Origin: Liolophura sinensis
Lineage: Eukaryota; Mollusca; Polyplacophora; Chitonida; Chitonidae
Direction: 5' to 3'
DNA length: 64,000 nt
Assembly: GCF_032854445.1 (NCBI RefSeq)
Contig: NC_088296.1
Coordinates: 684,001 to 748,000 of the forward strand
A program made the position numbers and the translations under genes. Of this stretch, positions 44,240-59,300 are shown piece after piece; position 1 is the stretch's first letter; each line of letters opens with the position of its first letter. Under the pieces are notes generated by a model. That model saw nothing but the letters and a program-made list of their open reading frames with translations. It did not search any database and had not been told where the DNA came from.

Positions 44240-45380
44240 AAAAGGTGCACTGGAGGTATACTTGAGGTACATCTGAGGTGTACCAATGAAGTGTAGCATA
44301 TCTAATGGCGTGTCTGAGGTATTCATGTACTTGGGGGTGTAGGCCTACATGTATGTGAGGTGTATTAAAGGTGAATCTGAGGTACTGCAGTTGGTAGATA
44401 GATGATGCCTGAGGTGTATCTGAGGTATAGGTGGAGGTATAGCTCTGGCATATGCTATTGGCAGGTGGGTATACCTGAGTGTAACATTTAGGACACTGTT
44501 TTCACTTTTATTTTGGCAGAAAACAGTCTCAAAACACTAAGCTAATGGCTGTATAAATTATAGATAAACTTAAGGTATAAGTTTGTAAGTGCATGTAGTT
44601 CTCTGTTTACAGTATTTGTGATTTGCTGCTGATTCACAACAACAACAGTGATTTACATTTACATGAGGCTTTCCAAGTGCTTAAGCAAAATTTAGTGCAA
44701 CACTTTTTCCATGCACTGTAGATGTTTGTATGTGCTCACACTTTACAAATTCAGCTCCAAGAAGTATCAGTCATTGCACAATTAGGTTCTTTTCCCACAG
44801 CCTGGAATATGTACATTGTTAAGAACAGCCATCTTTGAATAATCAGGGACAAATATACATGTATCCGTGCTCTGTGGTTGGTGAATATTTACATGCTGAA
44901 TGCCAAGTGTGTACTGTGTGAGGTAAAGGCTTATATTTATTTCAGGGGGGAGGGGGACAAAAAGAAGTTTGTAATTTTGTACTCATCATTTTGTTTGAAG
45001 TCAATTGCCTGAATCTGATCTCTTATTTTAAAACTTTAAAAAAGTGGCTGAGGTGTACTCCAGGTACATGACCACTTAATTATATTCAAAAACTTTCAAA
45101 GTTTCTGAGGTGAAGCTTAGGTACATCATGTCTAACATGTCTAAGTGTCGAGATTTTTCAAAGTTGCTAAGGTGTATTTGAGGTATATTATCCCATATTC
45201 AAATACTGTCCTATGTTCTTCAGGTATATCTGATGTATAGACATATGGCTGGTGTAAACTTAAGGTACAGTACACCTCAGGTAATATAGATGGGGTGTAC
45301 ATCTCCTCTATACCTCACACTGCGACACACACCCCATATACACCTCATTCATACATTACACTGAGGTGTTCACCTCATGT
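44240..45380. repeat. Region rich in GAGGTGTA-type words
   Basis: Many irregularly spaced variants of CTGAGGTGTATCTGAGGTA occur at 44250-44480 and 45045-45380, and the reverse complement TACACCTCA/TACCTCA appears near 45265-45365. It looks like an ancient degenerate repeat, partly in inverted orientation. 44480-45040 between the two clusters is plain. Confidence 0.45.
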
Positions 45381-45567
45381 CTGTAACCTGTCAGTTAAAG
45401 TTATCTTTTTCAGGCTAACCCAGCAGAACCTCCAGTAAAGCCCCATACTTCAACAGGTTTTTTTCTATTTTAAATGAAGTTTGTTTTAGACAGATTACAA
45501 ACAAAAAATTTTCTATTGACGTATCCTGTAAGCTATGGCTAATCTTATATCCAACAAAACATGTTCG

Positions 45568-45758
45568 GTTAGCGTGCCAGTTCAGCGCAATCCTCTCACC
45601 GATGCTGGCTTCCTCTCCAGCGGTATGTGGGAAGATTTTGCTGCAATCTGCGGATGGTTATGTGTTTCTCCCGGGCTATGCCCACTTTCCTCCCACCATA
45701 ATGCTGGCAACTGTCGTATAAGTGTGTACGGTCTAAACACCAATCAAATAACTCAAAT
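45568..45758 (+). mobile_element. SINE, lacking the first bases of the head
   Basis: GTTAGCGTGCCAGTTCAGCG, ATGCTGGCTTCCTCTCC, CTGCAATCTGCGGATGG, CTTTCCTCCCACCATAATGC, CAACTGTCGTATAAGTG and CACCAATCAAATAA. Confidence 0.85.
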
Positions 45759-45759
45759 C

Positions 45760-46610
45760 TTGATATCATTGTTTCCTCTATGTTTGACTATTTTTTTGTT
45801 TTTGATTTTCTTTATTGAAACTTTGCTTTTACTAACACATTGTCACTACATGTACCTAGCCATAGTTTGAGTAAATACATGAATAGTGTTATACATTAGA
45901 GTGTAAACATGTCATGTGTTAATATATCCACCCCATTACTATGTAAGTATCTGATGTGTTTACCATAATAAACTCTTAGTTACTAAACATTTGTTTCATG
46001 AATAAAAACCAATACGTGTTTCCAAAGTGTAACGGAAATGTGTTTAAAAACTTAATTTGTCTTAATACATGTATATACGTTGATTACATGTATGCTGTGT
46101 GTCGGTTGTTTAAGGATTTTGTTCAGAATATAGATTGTGTTTGGCTTGGAAGTGCTTTGTCCGGTGAACTGATAGGTGTATAGTTGTTACACCGTTTTAC
46201 TTTGTTTTTTCTTGTTCAAAGTTGATGTAAACAATCCTATCTTGCAAAAACCTGATCAATTTTTGTTGTACATGTGCTGAGCGCTAATTCTCTTTTATTA
46301 CATAGGTGAATGAATAACTACAACATGAGCTGTCTCCTCATGTTTAATTAACTTCACCCAAATCTGTAGATCTACATGTGCCTAAAGTAAATTGACATGT
46401 ATAATATATACCCTGACATTGTCTGCCTGTAAGACACTCACAGTCAGCTTGTGATGACACGTATCACTATGTGTGCTCTACAGAATGGGTAGAAAAAACC
46501 ACCATTCGTCTCCAAGTTGATCTGCAGCTCATGTATTCAACCGCTTAATATGTTGTCATATGTGACTTTGCCAGGGTGTTTTGGGTTCAAAATCCCCATA
46601 CATGTATGGT
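45760..46610. other. Intergenic, nothing recognised
   Basis: AT-rich DNA with no convincing frame on either strand. Confidence 0.4.
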
Positions 46611-46614
46611 AAAA

Positions 46615-46925
46615 CACACAACAATGTGTCATCTAAAATCAGCTAGAAAATCATCTTTGATTTCCGAACTTCGCAAATGTAAAACTCTGGCTTTGAGTAA
46701 TTCTAGACCAGTGACGTATAATAAATTGCAATTATCATCACTGCATTTGTTTTACCTAATTCTGCTTAAGCCATGGTGCTAGGGGACATGTAAATAGCTA
46801 CTGTTTATGCATTTACATGAAGGGTTAGAATAGAACCCTGACTGAGGTAAACTGACAAGAGACCGTATTTCGCCGGTTACGTGTGACCATTTGGCACCTA
46901 TCACACTGTTGTCGCTGCTCTGTAT
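46615..46925 (-). repeat. Dispersed repeat 'R1', longest copy (minus strand)
   Basis: On the + strand: CAATGTGTCATCTAAAATC, ATAAATTGCAATTATCATC, TTTTACCTAATTCTGCTTA, AGCCATGGTGCTAGGGGAC, TTAGAATAGAACCCTGACTG, GTAAACTGACAAGAGACCG, TTACGTGTGACCATTTGG, CTATCACACTGTTGTCGCTG. This copy gives the best view of the family, at least 300 bp. Confidence 0.7.
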
Positions 46926-47069
46926 TGTATAATTCTCGTTTGAATGGTTGAGTTAGTGGCAGTAATATGTAGTAATAGACACTTTCACCAATAACCGTAT
47001 GTAGTATTGCTTCACAATTTTTGACGTATACGAACTTCATATTCAACATATCCAAGTTTTATCAGTTGT

Positions 47070-49012
47070 GCTGGATTTCCTCTCAAATATCGAGTCCTCA
47101 CGTTACAGGGTGTGTATCTTCTCTGGGGAGCTGGATTTCCTCTCTCTGTAATACAGGATCTATACATTACCTGGTGTGTATCTTTTCTGGCGAGCTGGAT
47201 TTCCTCTCTCTGTAATACAGGATCTATACTTTACCTGGTGTGTATCTTTTCTGGCGAGCTGGATTTCCTCTCTCTGTAATACAGTATCTATACATTACCT
47301 GGTGTGTATCTTTTCTGGCGAGCTGGATTTCCTCTCTCTGTAATACAGGATCTATACATTACCTGGTGTGTATCTTTTCTGGCGAGCTGGATTTCCTCTC
47401 TCTGTAATACAGGATCTATACATTACCTGGTGTGTATCTTTTCTGGGGAGCTGGATTTCCTCTCTCTGTAATACAGGATCTATACTTTACCTGGTGTGTA
47501 TCTTTTCTGGCGAGCTGGATTTCCTCTCTCTGTAATACAGGATCTATACTTTACCTGGTGTGTATCTTTTCTGGGGAGCTGGATTTCCTCTCTCTGTAAT
47601 ACAGGATCTATACATTACCTGGTGTGTATCTTCTCTGGAGAGCTGGATTTCCTCTCTCTGTAATACAGGATCTATACATTACCTGGTGTGTATCTTCTCT
47701 GGAGAGCTGGATTTCCTCTCTCTGTAATACAGGATCTATACTTTACCTGGTGTGTATCTTTTCTGGCGAGCTGGATTTCCTCTCTCTGTAATACAGGATC
47801 TATACTTTACCTGGTGTGTATCTTTTCTGGGGAGCTGGATTTCCTCTCTCTGTAATACAGGATCTATACATTACCTGGTGTGTATCTTCTCTGGAGAGCT
47901 GGATTTCCTCTCTCTGTAATACAGGATCTATACATTACCTGGTGTGTATCTTCTCTGGAGAGCTGGATTTCCTCTCTCTGTAATACAGGATCTATACTTT
48001 ACCTGGTGTGTATCTTTTCTGGCGAGCTGGATTTCCTCTCTCTGTAATACAGGATCTATACTTTACCTGGTGTGTATCTTTTCTGGGGAGCTGGATTTCC
48101 TCTCTCTGTAATACAGGATCTATACATTACCTGGTGTGTATCTTCTCTGGAGAGCTGGATTTCCTCTCTCTGTAATACAGGATCTATACATTACCTGGTG
48201 TGTATCTTTTCTGGGGAGCTGGATTTCCTCTCTCTGTAATACAGGATCTATACATTACCTGGTGTGTATCTTCTCTGGCGAGCTGGATTTCCTCTCTCTG
48301 TAATACAGGATCTATACATTACCTGGTGTGTATCTTCTCTGGAGAGCTGGATTTCCTCTCTCTGTAATACAGGATCTATACATTACCTGGTGTGTATCTT
48401 TTCTGGGGAGCTGGATTTCCTCTCTCTGTAATACAGGATCTATACTTTACCTGGTGTGTATCTTCTCTGGCGAGCTGGATTTCCTCTCTCTGTAATACAG
48501 GATCTATACATTACCTGGTGTGTATCTTTTCTGGCGAGCTGGATTTCCTCTCTCTGTAATACAGGATCTATACATTACCTGGTGTGTATCTTTTCTGGCG
48601 AGCTGGATTTCCTCTCTCTGTAATACAGGATCTATACATTACCTGATGTGTATCTTCTCTGGTGAGCTGCATTTCCTCTCTCTGTAATACAGGATCTATA
48701 CATTACCTGGTGTGTATCTTTTCTGGCGAGCTGGATTTCCTCTCTCTGTAATACAGGATCTATACATTACCTGATGTGTATCTTCTCTGGCGAGCTGCAT
48801 TTCCTCTCTCTGTAATACAGGATCTATACATTACCTGGTGTGTATCTTTTCTGGCGAGCTGGATTTCCTCTCTCTGTAATACAGGATCTATACTTTACCT
48901 GGTGTGTATCTTTTCTGGGGAGCTGGATTTCCTCTCTCTGTAATACAGGATCTATACTTTACCTGGTGTGTATCTTCTCTGGGGAGCTGGATTTCCTCTC
49001 TCTGTAATACCT
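47070..49012 (+). repeat. Minisatellite, 64-bp unit, about 30 copies, with 256-bp higher-order period
   Basis: Units contain CTGGTGTGTATCTTTTCTGG, CGAGCTGGATTTCCTCTCTC, TGTAATACAGGATCTATACA, TTAC. Four unit types (TTTTCTGGCG, TTTTCTGGGG, TTCTCTGGAG, TTCTCTGGAG) recur in that order between about 47.5 and 48.15 kb, giving a 256-bp period. The very low divergence indicates recent expansion. Confidence 0.95.
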
Positions 49013-50960
<1,948 letters not shown>

Positions 50961-51171
50961 TTCTCTTTTTCCTGATTCCTGGCACACATGTTACATGAGT
51001 TATGTCGTCTCGGGTGTACTTTGTTTCTTCTCCGTCTAATTCCTGGTCTTCCTTGTGTATATGTGGTTCAAATTTTAATTTAGGATGTGAAAGAAGTCAG
51101 AGAGGAGACTCTGGAAAAAATGTGAACTATCTAATCCAACTTGTTGGCTTGCACTATTTTGTTGTGGACAT

Positions 51172-51290
51172 GGGATGCGGATGATCGTGGGTTTATTTCT
51201 GGCCCTGCCTTGTTTCCTCTCGCCATAATGCTGGCCGCCGTCGTATAAGTCAAACATTTTTGACTGCCGTGTAGACCACCAACCACATGC
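51172..51290 (+). mobile_element. SINE, 3' half
   Basis: GGATGCGGATGATCGTGGG, TTTCCTCTCGCCATAATGC, TGGCCGCCGTCGTATAAGTC, diverged end ACCACCAACCACATGC. Confidence 0.75.
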
Positions 51291-52040
51291 ATATATTTAA
51301 AGAAGGCTCCTTATTAACTCTCCTCCATTGAGGTTTAAAAAGCATCAAGGCTGACCCTCAAACCCATGTGATGAGCGGGATACAACATTTTAACTCCTGA
51401 TTTCCTTGCGGATTCGTAAATCATAGACCCTCAGTGCATGTACTGCCTCACTTCCTAAGTGCGGGAAAGCGATGAGTTTAGTTAGGCCGCGCCTCGTGTC
51501 TTGTAGATGATGATATGATTTATTGCTGGAATGAAGCTGTGTAGTCGCATGATGAGCGCGAGGTGTTGACGTAAATGCTACAAAATTAGCATGAAGAAAG
51601 TATTTATAAATACATCGCGCTTGGCGGGAGATGTATGTATATTAAAACACACCAAAATAGCTCGTAAAAATCATGACATTCAAAGTTTGATCAATTTTAC
51701 CAGCATTAAGAATTAACAAAATTATCGTTGACATGAAATGCCTTGGTGGCAGAAATCAAACAGACAATCACTGTGGGCCAATATGCCCCATGGGTCACAA
51801 AGACGGAATAATAAATCTCACCTAATATCAGAATCGTTCAATAACACGCAATGTTCAGATATACAAAGATGTTTGAGGAATGTGCAGGCTGGCGATTTTA
51901 ACTATATAGTTAATGCCAAAGTTTGGAGTGTAACTCACTCTGAAAGATTAGCACTAGCTTTAATGCATTATTACTAAAGAGTGTGAGTGGTTTGTAGTAG
52001 ATACGTAAGTTGGAAAATAATATAAAGTAACAGAATGTGA
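51291..52040. other. Intergenic, no gene seen
   Basis: No supported frame or array. One 79-codon frame (51738-51977) has no recognisable features. Confidence 0.35.
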
Positions 52041-52044
52041 TTGA

Positions 52045-52640
52045 TTTAATATTTTAACCTCTCGGCCTACAAACTTACATAACATGAAGCAACTGTTTGT
52101 TGAAGAAAGTGATACTGTGTAGTCAAACGCCGCAATACTTTATCACCGTTTGAAGGGTACTTTTTTTGCACAGAAAACAAAAAGGCATATATATGGGTGA
52201 ACAAAAGGAAGTTAATCTAAGTCTAAAAGAAAACTTAAATATAAAAAAGGTTTGAAAAGGAATATATCTTTTCTGGTGGACACGTTTGTCAGTGATTGAT
52301 ACTTCACATTTAAAGACTTTTTGTGATAAGCTTTTGAGACTTGACTACAAAATTATATTGACTGGCCGAGGCCTTTACTGGAGGAAATTGAGTACATAAA
52401 GCCCTTAGGTTGTTACAGGTATTACATGATCACTTCAACGCAAATGACTATGTGACTTTTTTAAGCAGCAAAACAACAAACAACAGTATTCATCTTGTAT
52501 TCTCTTTGGGTGTCCTATACACGTGTGTCGGATGTGTTTTGTGTTCACTATGGGTTTCTTGTAGACACATCTTATACATTTTGAGCTGTGGGTTTCTTCT
52601 GATTCACTTCGCGTTTCGCCCCCTCCCCCGCCCCTCCCCA
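52045..52640 (+). mobile_element. Dispersed element 'E3' copy B, single 44-bp unit
   Basis: Homologous to 30370-31310 (shared words listed there). It carries one complete 44-bp unit (GTCGGATGTGTTTTGTGTTC, ACTATGGGTTTCTTGTA) in the orientation of the single inverted unit of copy A, then the shared CATTTTGAGCTGTGGGTTTC. Confidence 0.65.
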
Positions 52641-52894
52641 GACAGGCTTAGGCCTGTGGTTTACACTGGCCATTTAGTCAGTTGCATCCAGCAAGTTGAG
52701 ACATGAAGTTTGGACTGGTGGTTTAGGCAGTTGTTATTATCGTTTTTATGTCTGACTTTTTTCTATATATGTGTTTGTATATCTCTGTGTATGCTTGCAT
52801 GCATGTAGGCATAGATACATTTGCTACTTTGTAAACTTGTTGACAGTTATCAAGGCTTGACTTTCTTGAACATTTTGAACTGTTGTGTGCGTTT

Positions 52895-52997
52895 GTATAA
52901 ATACATACATACAAACATACATACATAAATACATACATACATACAAACATACATACATATATACATACATACGTGTGTATATATAGGTATATAGACG

Positions 52998-53041
<44 letters not shown>

Positions 53042-53042
53042 T
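52895..53042. repeat. ACAT/ATAC and (AT)n microsatellites
   Basis: ACATACATACAAACATACAT-type repeats at 52903-52975 and about 19 AT dinucleotides at 53001-53038. Produces Tyr/Ile/Cys-only minus-strand frames that are not genes. Confidence 0.9.
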
Positions 53043-53299
53043 AAATACATATATATAAGTAATAAACACTTCTTTTTCGGGATAGTTAAGTGTAATTTGT
53101 GACCATAAGTTACTCTATACGTTAGGTATGGAGTGTGGTATTGTATCGTATCCTTCTCTTTGTAATATCACTATCTTCTCTACACTACTCACCTCAGCGT
53201 CCTGTGTCTGCTTTCCTAGCCTAAAGCAGCTCCTAGGCGATCTCTCTTTGTACTTACCTGTGTCTGTTCTCTGTCTGTCTTCACCCTATATATTGTTGT

Positions 53300-56200
53300 T
53301 ATATTAGATAAATCATGGGTGAAGACAAAATGTTTCGTACTCTTTTTCGACTTAGATAGCTTACCTGATGAAACATTTAGGATACGAAGTGTTTATAGTT
53401 AAAACTTAGGTTCCACCTGTTGTGCGCTGCTATGAGTGCCAACTGTACGGCCATGTTTCTTCTGACTGTAGAGGGCGCCAGAGAAGTCCGAAAAGTGGTG
53501 GGTCTGATACATTTAATGAATGTGATCAGTTGAGCTACCCACAATGTGTAAACTGTGGGTTGTTGCATAGTTCAGCATATCTTAGATGTCGTCGTGGTAA
53601 ACAGGTGGGTAAGGCTCGGTTTATTCAAATCACTCAGAAAATCTCATTTACACAGGGATTGAAATCAGTTCGAGGCAATGAGAACCACAAAACGGAAGGA
53701 CCAAATGAGCGTGCTTTGTTTGTAGGTACACCATATGAAACTCCCACAGAAGAACCTCGTCCTGTTCCGTCTTCTCAACCTTCACCTATGAGTAAGCCTG
53801 CTAAGTGTATCCAGCTCGCAAAGCCTGTAATGAAATCAGTATTCACTAAAACTAATGCCGATAGCGGTTCTCAGACTGAACACATATCTTATAACATGGT
53901 CACTCGCTTACTTGTAGTTTTTACAGAAATTATGCATAAAATTTTTGAAATGTCGGATTTACCAGGTTTTGCTTGGGCTGTATTTGAAATAGCTCAAACC
54001 GCTTCGGCTTAGAGCATCTTAATTTCAAGCAGCTTAGTGCTGTATTATCCGCTCTGTCCTCCGATGATGAAAATTCATAATGAATATGATCTCCCTGTAC
54101 CAGTATTATTTAGTGTCCATTGTCTTTATAATGGCTTTTAATGTCCTATAATCTAATGCTCAGGGTATACGGTCCCATGGCCATGAGTTTAAATTCCATT
54201 TTTCCACTATCTTTCCGGTTTGTGCTAATTTCGCCTACTTTCACATCTCAAAAATTCCACTTTTGCCACCTCTGTTATTTCGGTGGCCCCTGGCACCCAA
54301 TGGCCACAGGTCAGTTCACCCACTTTGTATAGTCAACATGTAGTGAAAGGTTTGTCCACGGGAGCTATAAATCCCGACAACATTTACCGCATGGGAAATA
54401 CCGAATATCGTGCAAGTTTATGTACAACAGACAACATCCTTTCATATGTCAGCCAACAAGAACACAACTATGACTCCATGTTTCTACCTTAAATGGTAAA
54501 TTACTGTGGGTAACTTGTATACTCCTTGTAAGAAGCTAACCACAAATGATTTTCATTTGCTTTTTCCTTTAGCAAAAAGTCTTGTATCACTTGTGGAGAT
54601 TTCAATGCTCATCGTCCTTTGTGGGGTGGGGAAAAACAGACACCAATGGAAGATTAATGGTGCCGTGGTGAACGGGTGAGTGTACAGCACATCAAAGAGC
54701 GCCAACACGGGAAGACCCCAGCGCGACGTACTAGATTAATGGATGATATTATATTATATTATATTATATCTGACGGGGTACAAAATGTGTTCAATGAGGG
54801 CAAAGCTAATGTGCTGGTTGATACGTTCTCTTTTGTATCCAGCTCGGACAACTATAATCCAGATTTTGTCCCACATAAGATAATGGTGAAGACATGAACC
54901 GTTTCAATGATACAGCGTTTGATGTCATGCCTAGAAATGAGGACTTTAGCATTACAGAACTGAAAAAGGCATTATTTTTGCCAACAGATTCTTCCCATGG
55001 AGAAGACGGCATTGTATATTCAATGATGCGAAACCTAACCACAGTGTTAACACTTATTTATTTATTTATTTGATTGATGTTTTACGCCGTACTGAAGAAT
55101 ATTTCACTTATACCACGGCGGCCAGCATTATGGTGGGAGGAAACCGGGCAGAGGTCGGGGAAAACCCACGACCATCCGCAGGCTGCTGGAAGACCTTCCC
55201 ACGTACGGCTGTGTTAACAGTTAACTTTTGTTGTACAATACCATTAGGTCAAGCATGAAGTTACCATCCACCTGGAAGAGAGCTGAGGACATTCCGGTCT
55301 CTTAGCCTGGATAAGAACACACATAGTGGATTCTGGTTTCACAGGTGCTGATGATGTGATAACACTCAAAACCCATATTCGTAGTTGTTTTTCAGCTGAA
55401 GAGCATTTATTTGCTGCTTTTTGGACGTTGAAAAGATATACGATATGGTTTGGAGGACAGGTGTGTTGATGAAACTGAAGAATATGGTATATGTGGGGAA
55501 AATGTTCGTGAAAAAATCGTTTTATTCAAGTTCGTGTCGTTCGGCATTTCTCTCATCTTCGCCCTGTGGAGAATGGGGTGCCACAGGGGAGTGTTTTGTA
55601 GCCCACTCTTTTTAATATAGCTATTAATGATCTCCCGGAATCTATCCCTCCTAGCTCTAAATGTTCATTGTTTGCTGATGATAAAGCTTTATAGATTCGT
55701 TCTCGAAATATCAATTTTTGCAGGAGAAATATTCAGCAAGAAATAGATGTCATCATGGAATGGAGTAATAAATGGGGGTTCAAATTTTCGTCTCCTAAGA
55801 CTGAAGGTGTTATTTTTTAAAAAAAAAAAGGGTGTGCTTGTCAAACCTAATAATTTGCCCTTTAAAATGTTAAATTCTTTCCGGAATCTTGGGGCAATAC
55901 TCGATAGGAATTTAACTTGGAATGCCCACTTGGAACAAGTAATTAGTAAATCTCATTAAGTATTAAATATCATTAGAATATTAGAAAGTATCTGGGAAAT
56001 CCTGGGGGGGTGGGGGGAGGCAGATAGACAATGTCTTCTTTTTTTATATCCTTAAATATTTTTACACATTCATTGTCCTCTTTACAGGCAATGACCATCT
56101 ATACTTGGAAAACATCTTCTAAATTGTTTGCCAACTATTGCATTTATGTACTATTCTTCATTTTATTGGTATTTCAGTATCGTTCGAGTGGGTACCTGGT

Positions 56201-56390
56201 AACGAACTGGCTGACAGTTTAGGCAAACAGGCATTTTCCTTTCCTGACATTTCTGTTCATGTTCCGTTATCTTTATCTGGATGTCATAGTTCTATAACCC
56301 CTGCGTTTATTAATATCTGGCAACGAGACTGGGACAACTCTGAAAAGGGTAGAATGCTCTATACACATAATTCATAGTTTATTAATGGTT
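53300..56390 (+). mobile_element. Decayed LINE with gag-like ORF1, endonuclease, RT and RNase H pieces
   Basis: Order along the element: ORF1 (53410-54012) with zinc knuckles CYECQLYGHVSSDC and CVNCGLLHSSAYLRC; endonuclease remnant with CGDFNAHRPLWGG near 54593; RT with AF-LDVEKIYDMVW near 55415-55450, then VLSPTLFNIAINDLP and SLFADDKAL near 55590-55690; RNase H C-terminal part with EWVPGNELADSLGKQA near 56187-56235. ORF1 is intact for about 200 codons, the rest is broken. A SINE is inserted at 55054-55213 in the opposite orientation. Domain content fits jockey/I-like LINEs. Confidence 0.85.
55054..55213 (-). mobile_element. SINE inserted into the LINE (minus strand)
   Basis: Reversed tail TTTATTTATTTATTTGATTG, TTTTACGCCGTACTGAAG, ATTTCACTTATACCACGGCG, GCCAGCATTATGGTGGGAGG, CCGCAGGCTGCTGGAAGACC. 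Well preserved, so inserted after the LINE. Confidence 0.9.
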
Positions 56391-56399
56391 TATTAATAT

Positions 56400-59300
56400 T
56401 CAGAGCCAACAGGCCAAGGGGTCACTTACAGGTCTGACAACAGGGATACATACAGAGTAACACAAGCGTATAATACACATATGTAGAGCTAGGTAAATAT
56501 GAAATACAGCTTTGGTACAAAGATAGTGTAAATACAGGTAAACATATGATGTAATTCTTGGTACAGAAATGTTATAAGCCTACGTGTAAACATAGGTGGA
56601 TATATAAGGCTATTCCTCTTGAAATTTCATGAAAAAACAAGAATTGTAAACCTTTATAATCAGAAGTTAAGATCATGAAATATGTTAATCGCAGAAAAAC
56701 CGTTAAAAAGAATCGAATGAACTGACACTCTACAAGATTGCTGTGAAGAAAATCTTTCTATGGAATGATTAGAACTCAGGTCATAAGAGGAATTCATGGC
56801 TCGAGGGGAAAAAGACTGTTTTCGAGCGTTAATTCTAGTTGACGCAGGCCGGAAAGATGCCGTTTGTCGTAAGGCCCGGGCAGGAAAATTAAAGTTGACC
56901 TGTTCTACTAGGTAAGGCGAGTCAACGATAGAGTGAACACATTCGTGTAAGAACTTTAAATCTGCAGCTCTGCGGCGATCAGATAGTGTGGGCAGCTGAA
57001 AATTTTTACACAAACCACTGTATTTTTCAGAGGAATACGCGTCATTAGTTTCAAAACAAAGATATTTGATGATCTTGTTTTGAACGGACTCTACCTTGTC
57101 TGAGAGATATTTTTGGGTGGGGGACCATAGAATTGACCCCATACTCCAAGATGGAGTGAACTAAAGATCTGTACAGGTATATAAGTGACTTGGTTTTTGT
57201 AACAGAAAGATTACTGAGTATTGTTATCCCAAGATCTTTCACAGTCTCAACTCTTTCAAGTTCATGTCAGTCTATGCTATAATTGGATATAATTTTGTTG
57301 GTCTTATTCGTGAATGATATCACACAACACTTGTCCACGTTTTACTTAAGCTGTCAAACTGAACACAAGTTTGTTAAACGTGCAAGTTCATCCTGTAATA
57401 GCTCACATTCGTGGGCGGTACGCACTTGTTTGTAAAGTTTACTGTTATCTGCATACATTTAGAGTGCCGAAAACAAGACGACACGTCGTTTACATATAAA
57501 ATAAACAGTAGCGGACCAATCAAAGACCCTTGCGATACTCGGGATAATACCGGCTTCTATGAAGATTCTGCGCCCTGTAGGACAACTCGTTGCAAACGGC
57601 CTTCGAGATAGGAGCGCAGCCATTTGAGCAGGGGCCCTTGGGAGCCATTATGCTTCAGTTTATGTATCAGCATGTCATGAGAGACGCTGTCGAAAACTTT
57701 ACATAGGTCTAGGTACACAGCATCGATCTGCAGTTTTGCGTCAAAACCCTTATTGATACCATCAACATAACAGGCTAGGTTGGTAACTGTGTCACGGTTA
57801 CGAAAAACTCCATGTTGATTTAAGGCTATTTTGTTTCGAACATGTTGAAACAGTATTTCATATACAGCCTTTTCAAAAATTTTACTGAAGATTGGTAACA
57901 AAGATATAGGGCGGTAATTGGTATCGTCAGTCCGGTCGCCTTTTAGAAACTTGGAATGACGTTAGCTCTCTTAAAATCTGATGCATTGAAGAGAAAAGCT
58001 TAGGGGAACAGCCAGTTCCTTTGCACACTCTTTCAAAAATAAACCTGGAATATTGTCATATACACAGGCCTGGTGGAATTTTTTACAGAATTCAATAAAC
58101 AGGATATATCATGGACATTAACAGTAGCATTGCTCATTATGTGATCACACGGAACAGAGAGCAGAGGCATTTCCGTTGTTTGGGGTCTGGTAAAAACACT
58201 ACAGAGGAAACAACTCTCTAACTGAGTTGACATCATTAGCCTCAATACTCATACTTGACAGAGCCCAGAAATGAGTCTTTTGATTGCTTGGCTTTTACGA
58301 AACCCCAGAATCGTTTCGGGTTGTTTTCCGTTTCTGACTCAACATTTAAAATATATTCCATTTATTTTTCCCGTTTTAACTTTGAATGTTTTTCGCAGCG
58401 AAATAAGAATAATGAATGTCACTTCTATCTTTTTTGTAGATGTTATAAGGCTGTTCCTTATCTTTAAGCACGGCTAGTAGATCTTGATCAAACCAAGGTG
58501 GAAACTTGCGCCCACGAATTAGAACACTTCGAACAGAGTTATAGATTGACACATATAGAATGTCATAAACATTTGATACACTTCCATTAACGTCTGTGTT
58601 GTTTATGAGAGAGTTCCAGCACACTGAAGAAAGAAGCCGTTTTAGATGAGGAAAGTCAGCCTTTCGAAAATTGTACGTGCGCTTGTTGGGGTAGGTTAAT
58701 TTAGTTACACTTTGGAGATGTAGTTCACAGTGAAGCGCTTGGTGTCTTGAACTCACAATATTCTCTGTTAGAGAAACGTCACACTTCGTAATCTAACACC
58801 TTGCCATTGCAGGTCGCGTTGTTATCGAACTGAGTTAAAGCATATTCATGTAAAATATCCGTGCAGTTGTCAGACTGGCCCGTGGTTCAACCGTAAAGCT
58901 TCAACCCATTGTTTGTGGACCGCCATTGGATATCTGCACGATTAAAGTCACCCTTCAGTCACAACATCTCGATCTGGGTCAATGGCATTATATAATCCCA
59001 AAAGTGACAAATCTAGTTCAGACCACGTTTCCGATGTAGACCATTGCGGAATATATACGGATCCCAGGAAAATATTCACTTTTTGCAAATAAATTTGTGT
59101 CCAGACCAACTCAATGTCTGTTTCTAAATCCTGTCTTTGTCGAGTGCTGAAGCAATTCCGCACGGCAATCAGAACACCTGCCCCTTTCTGTTTACGACTA
59201 GAAGCAGTAAGACAGGTGTGACGGTCTTTTCGGAATACGTTGTAGCTCCTCAAGATTTCGGAGTCGGATATCTGAGCATGCAGCCAGGATTCGGTAACAG

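Noticed and set aside
53422-54012. Zinc-knuckle protein as a host gene
   Set aside because: The knuckle pair is followed by endonuclease, RT and RNase H pieces in order, so it is LINE ORF1.
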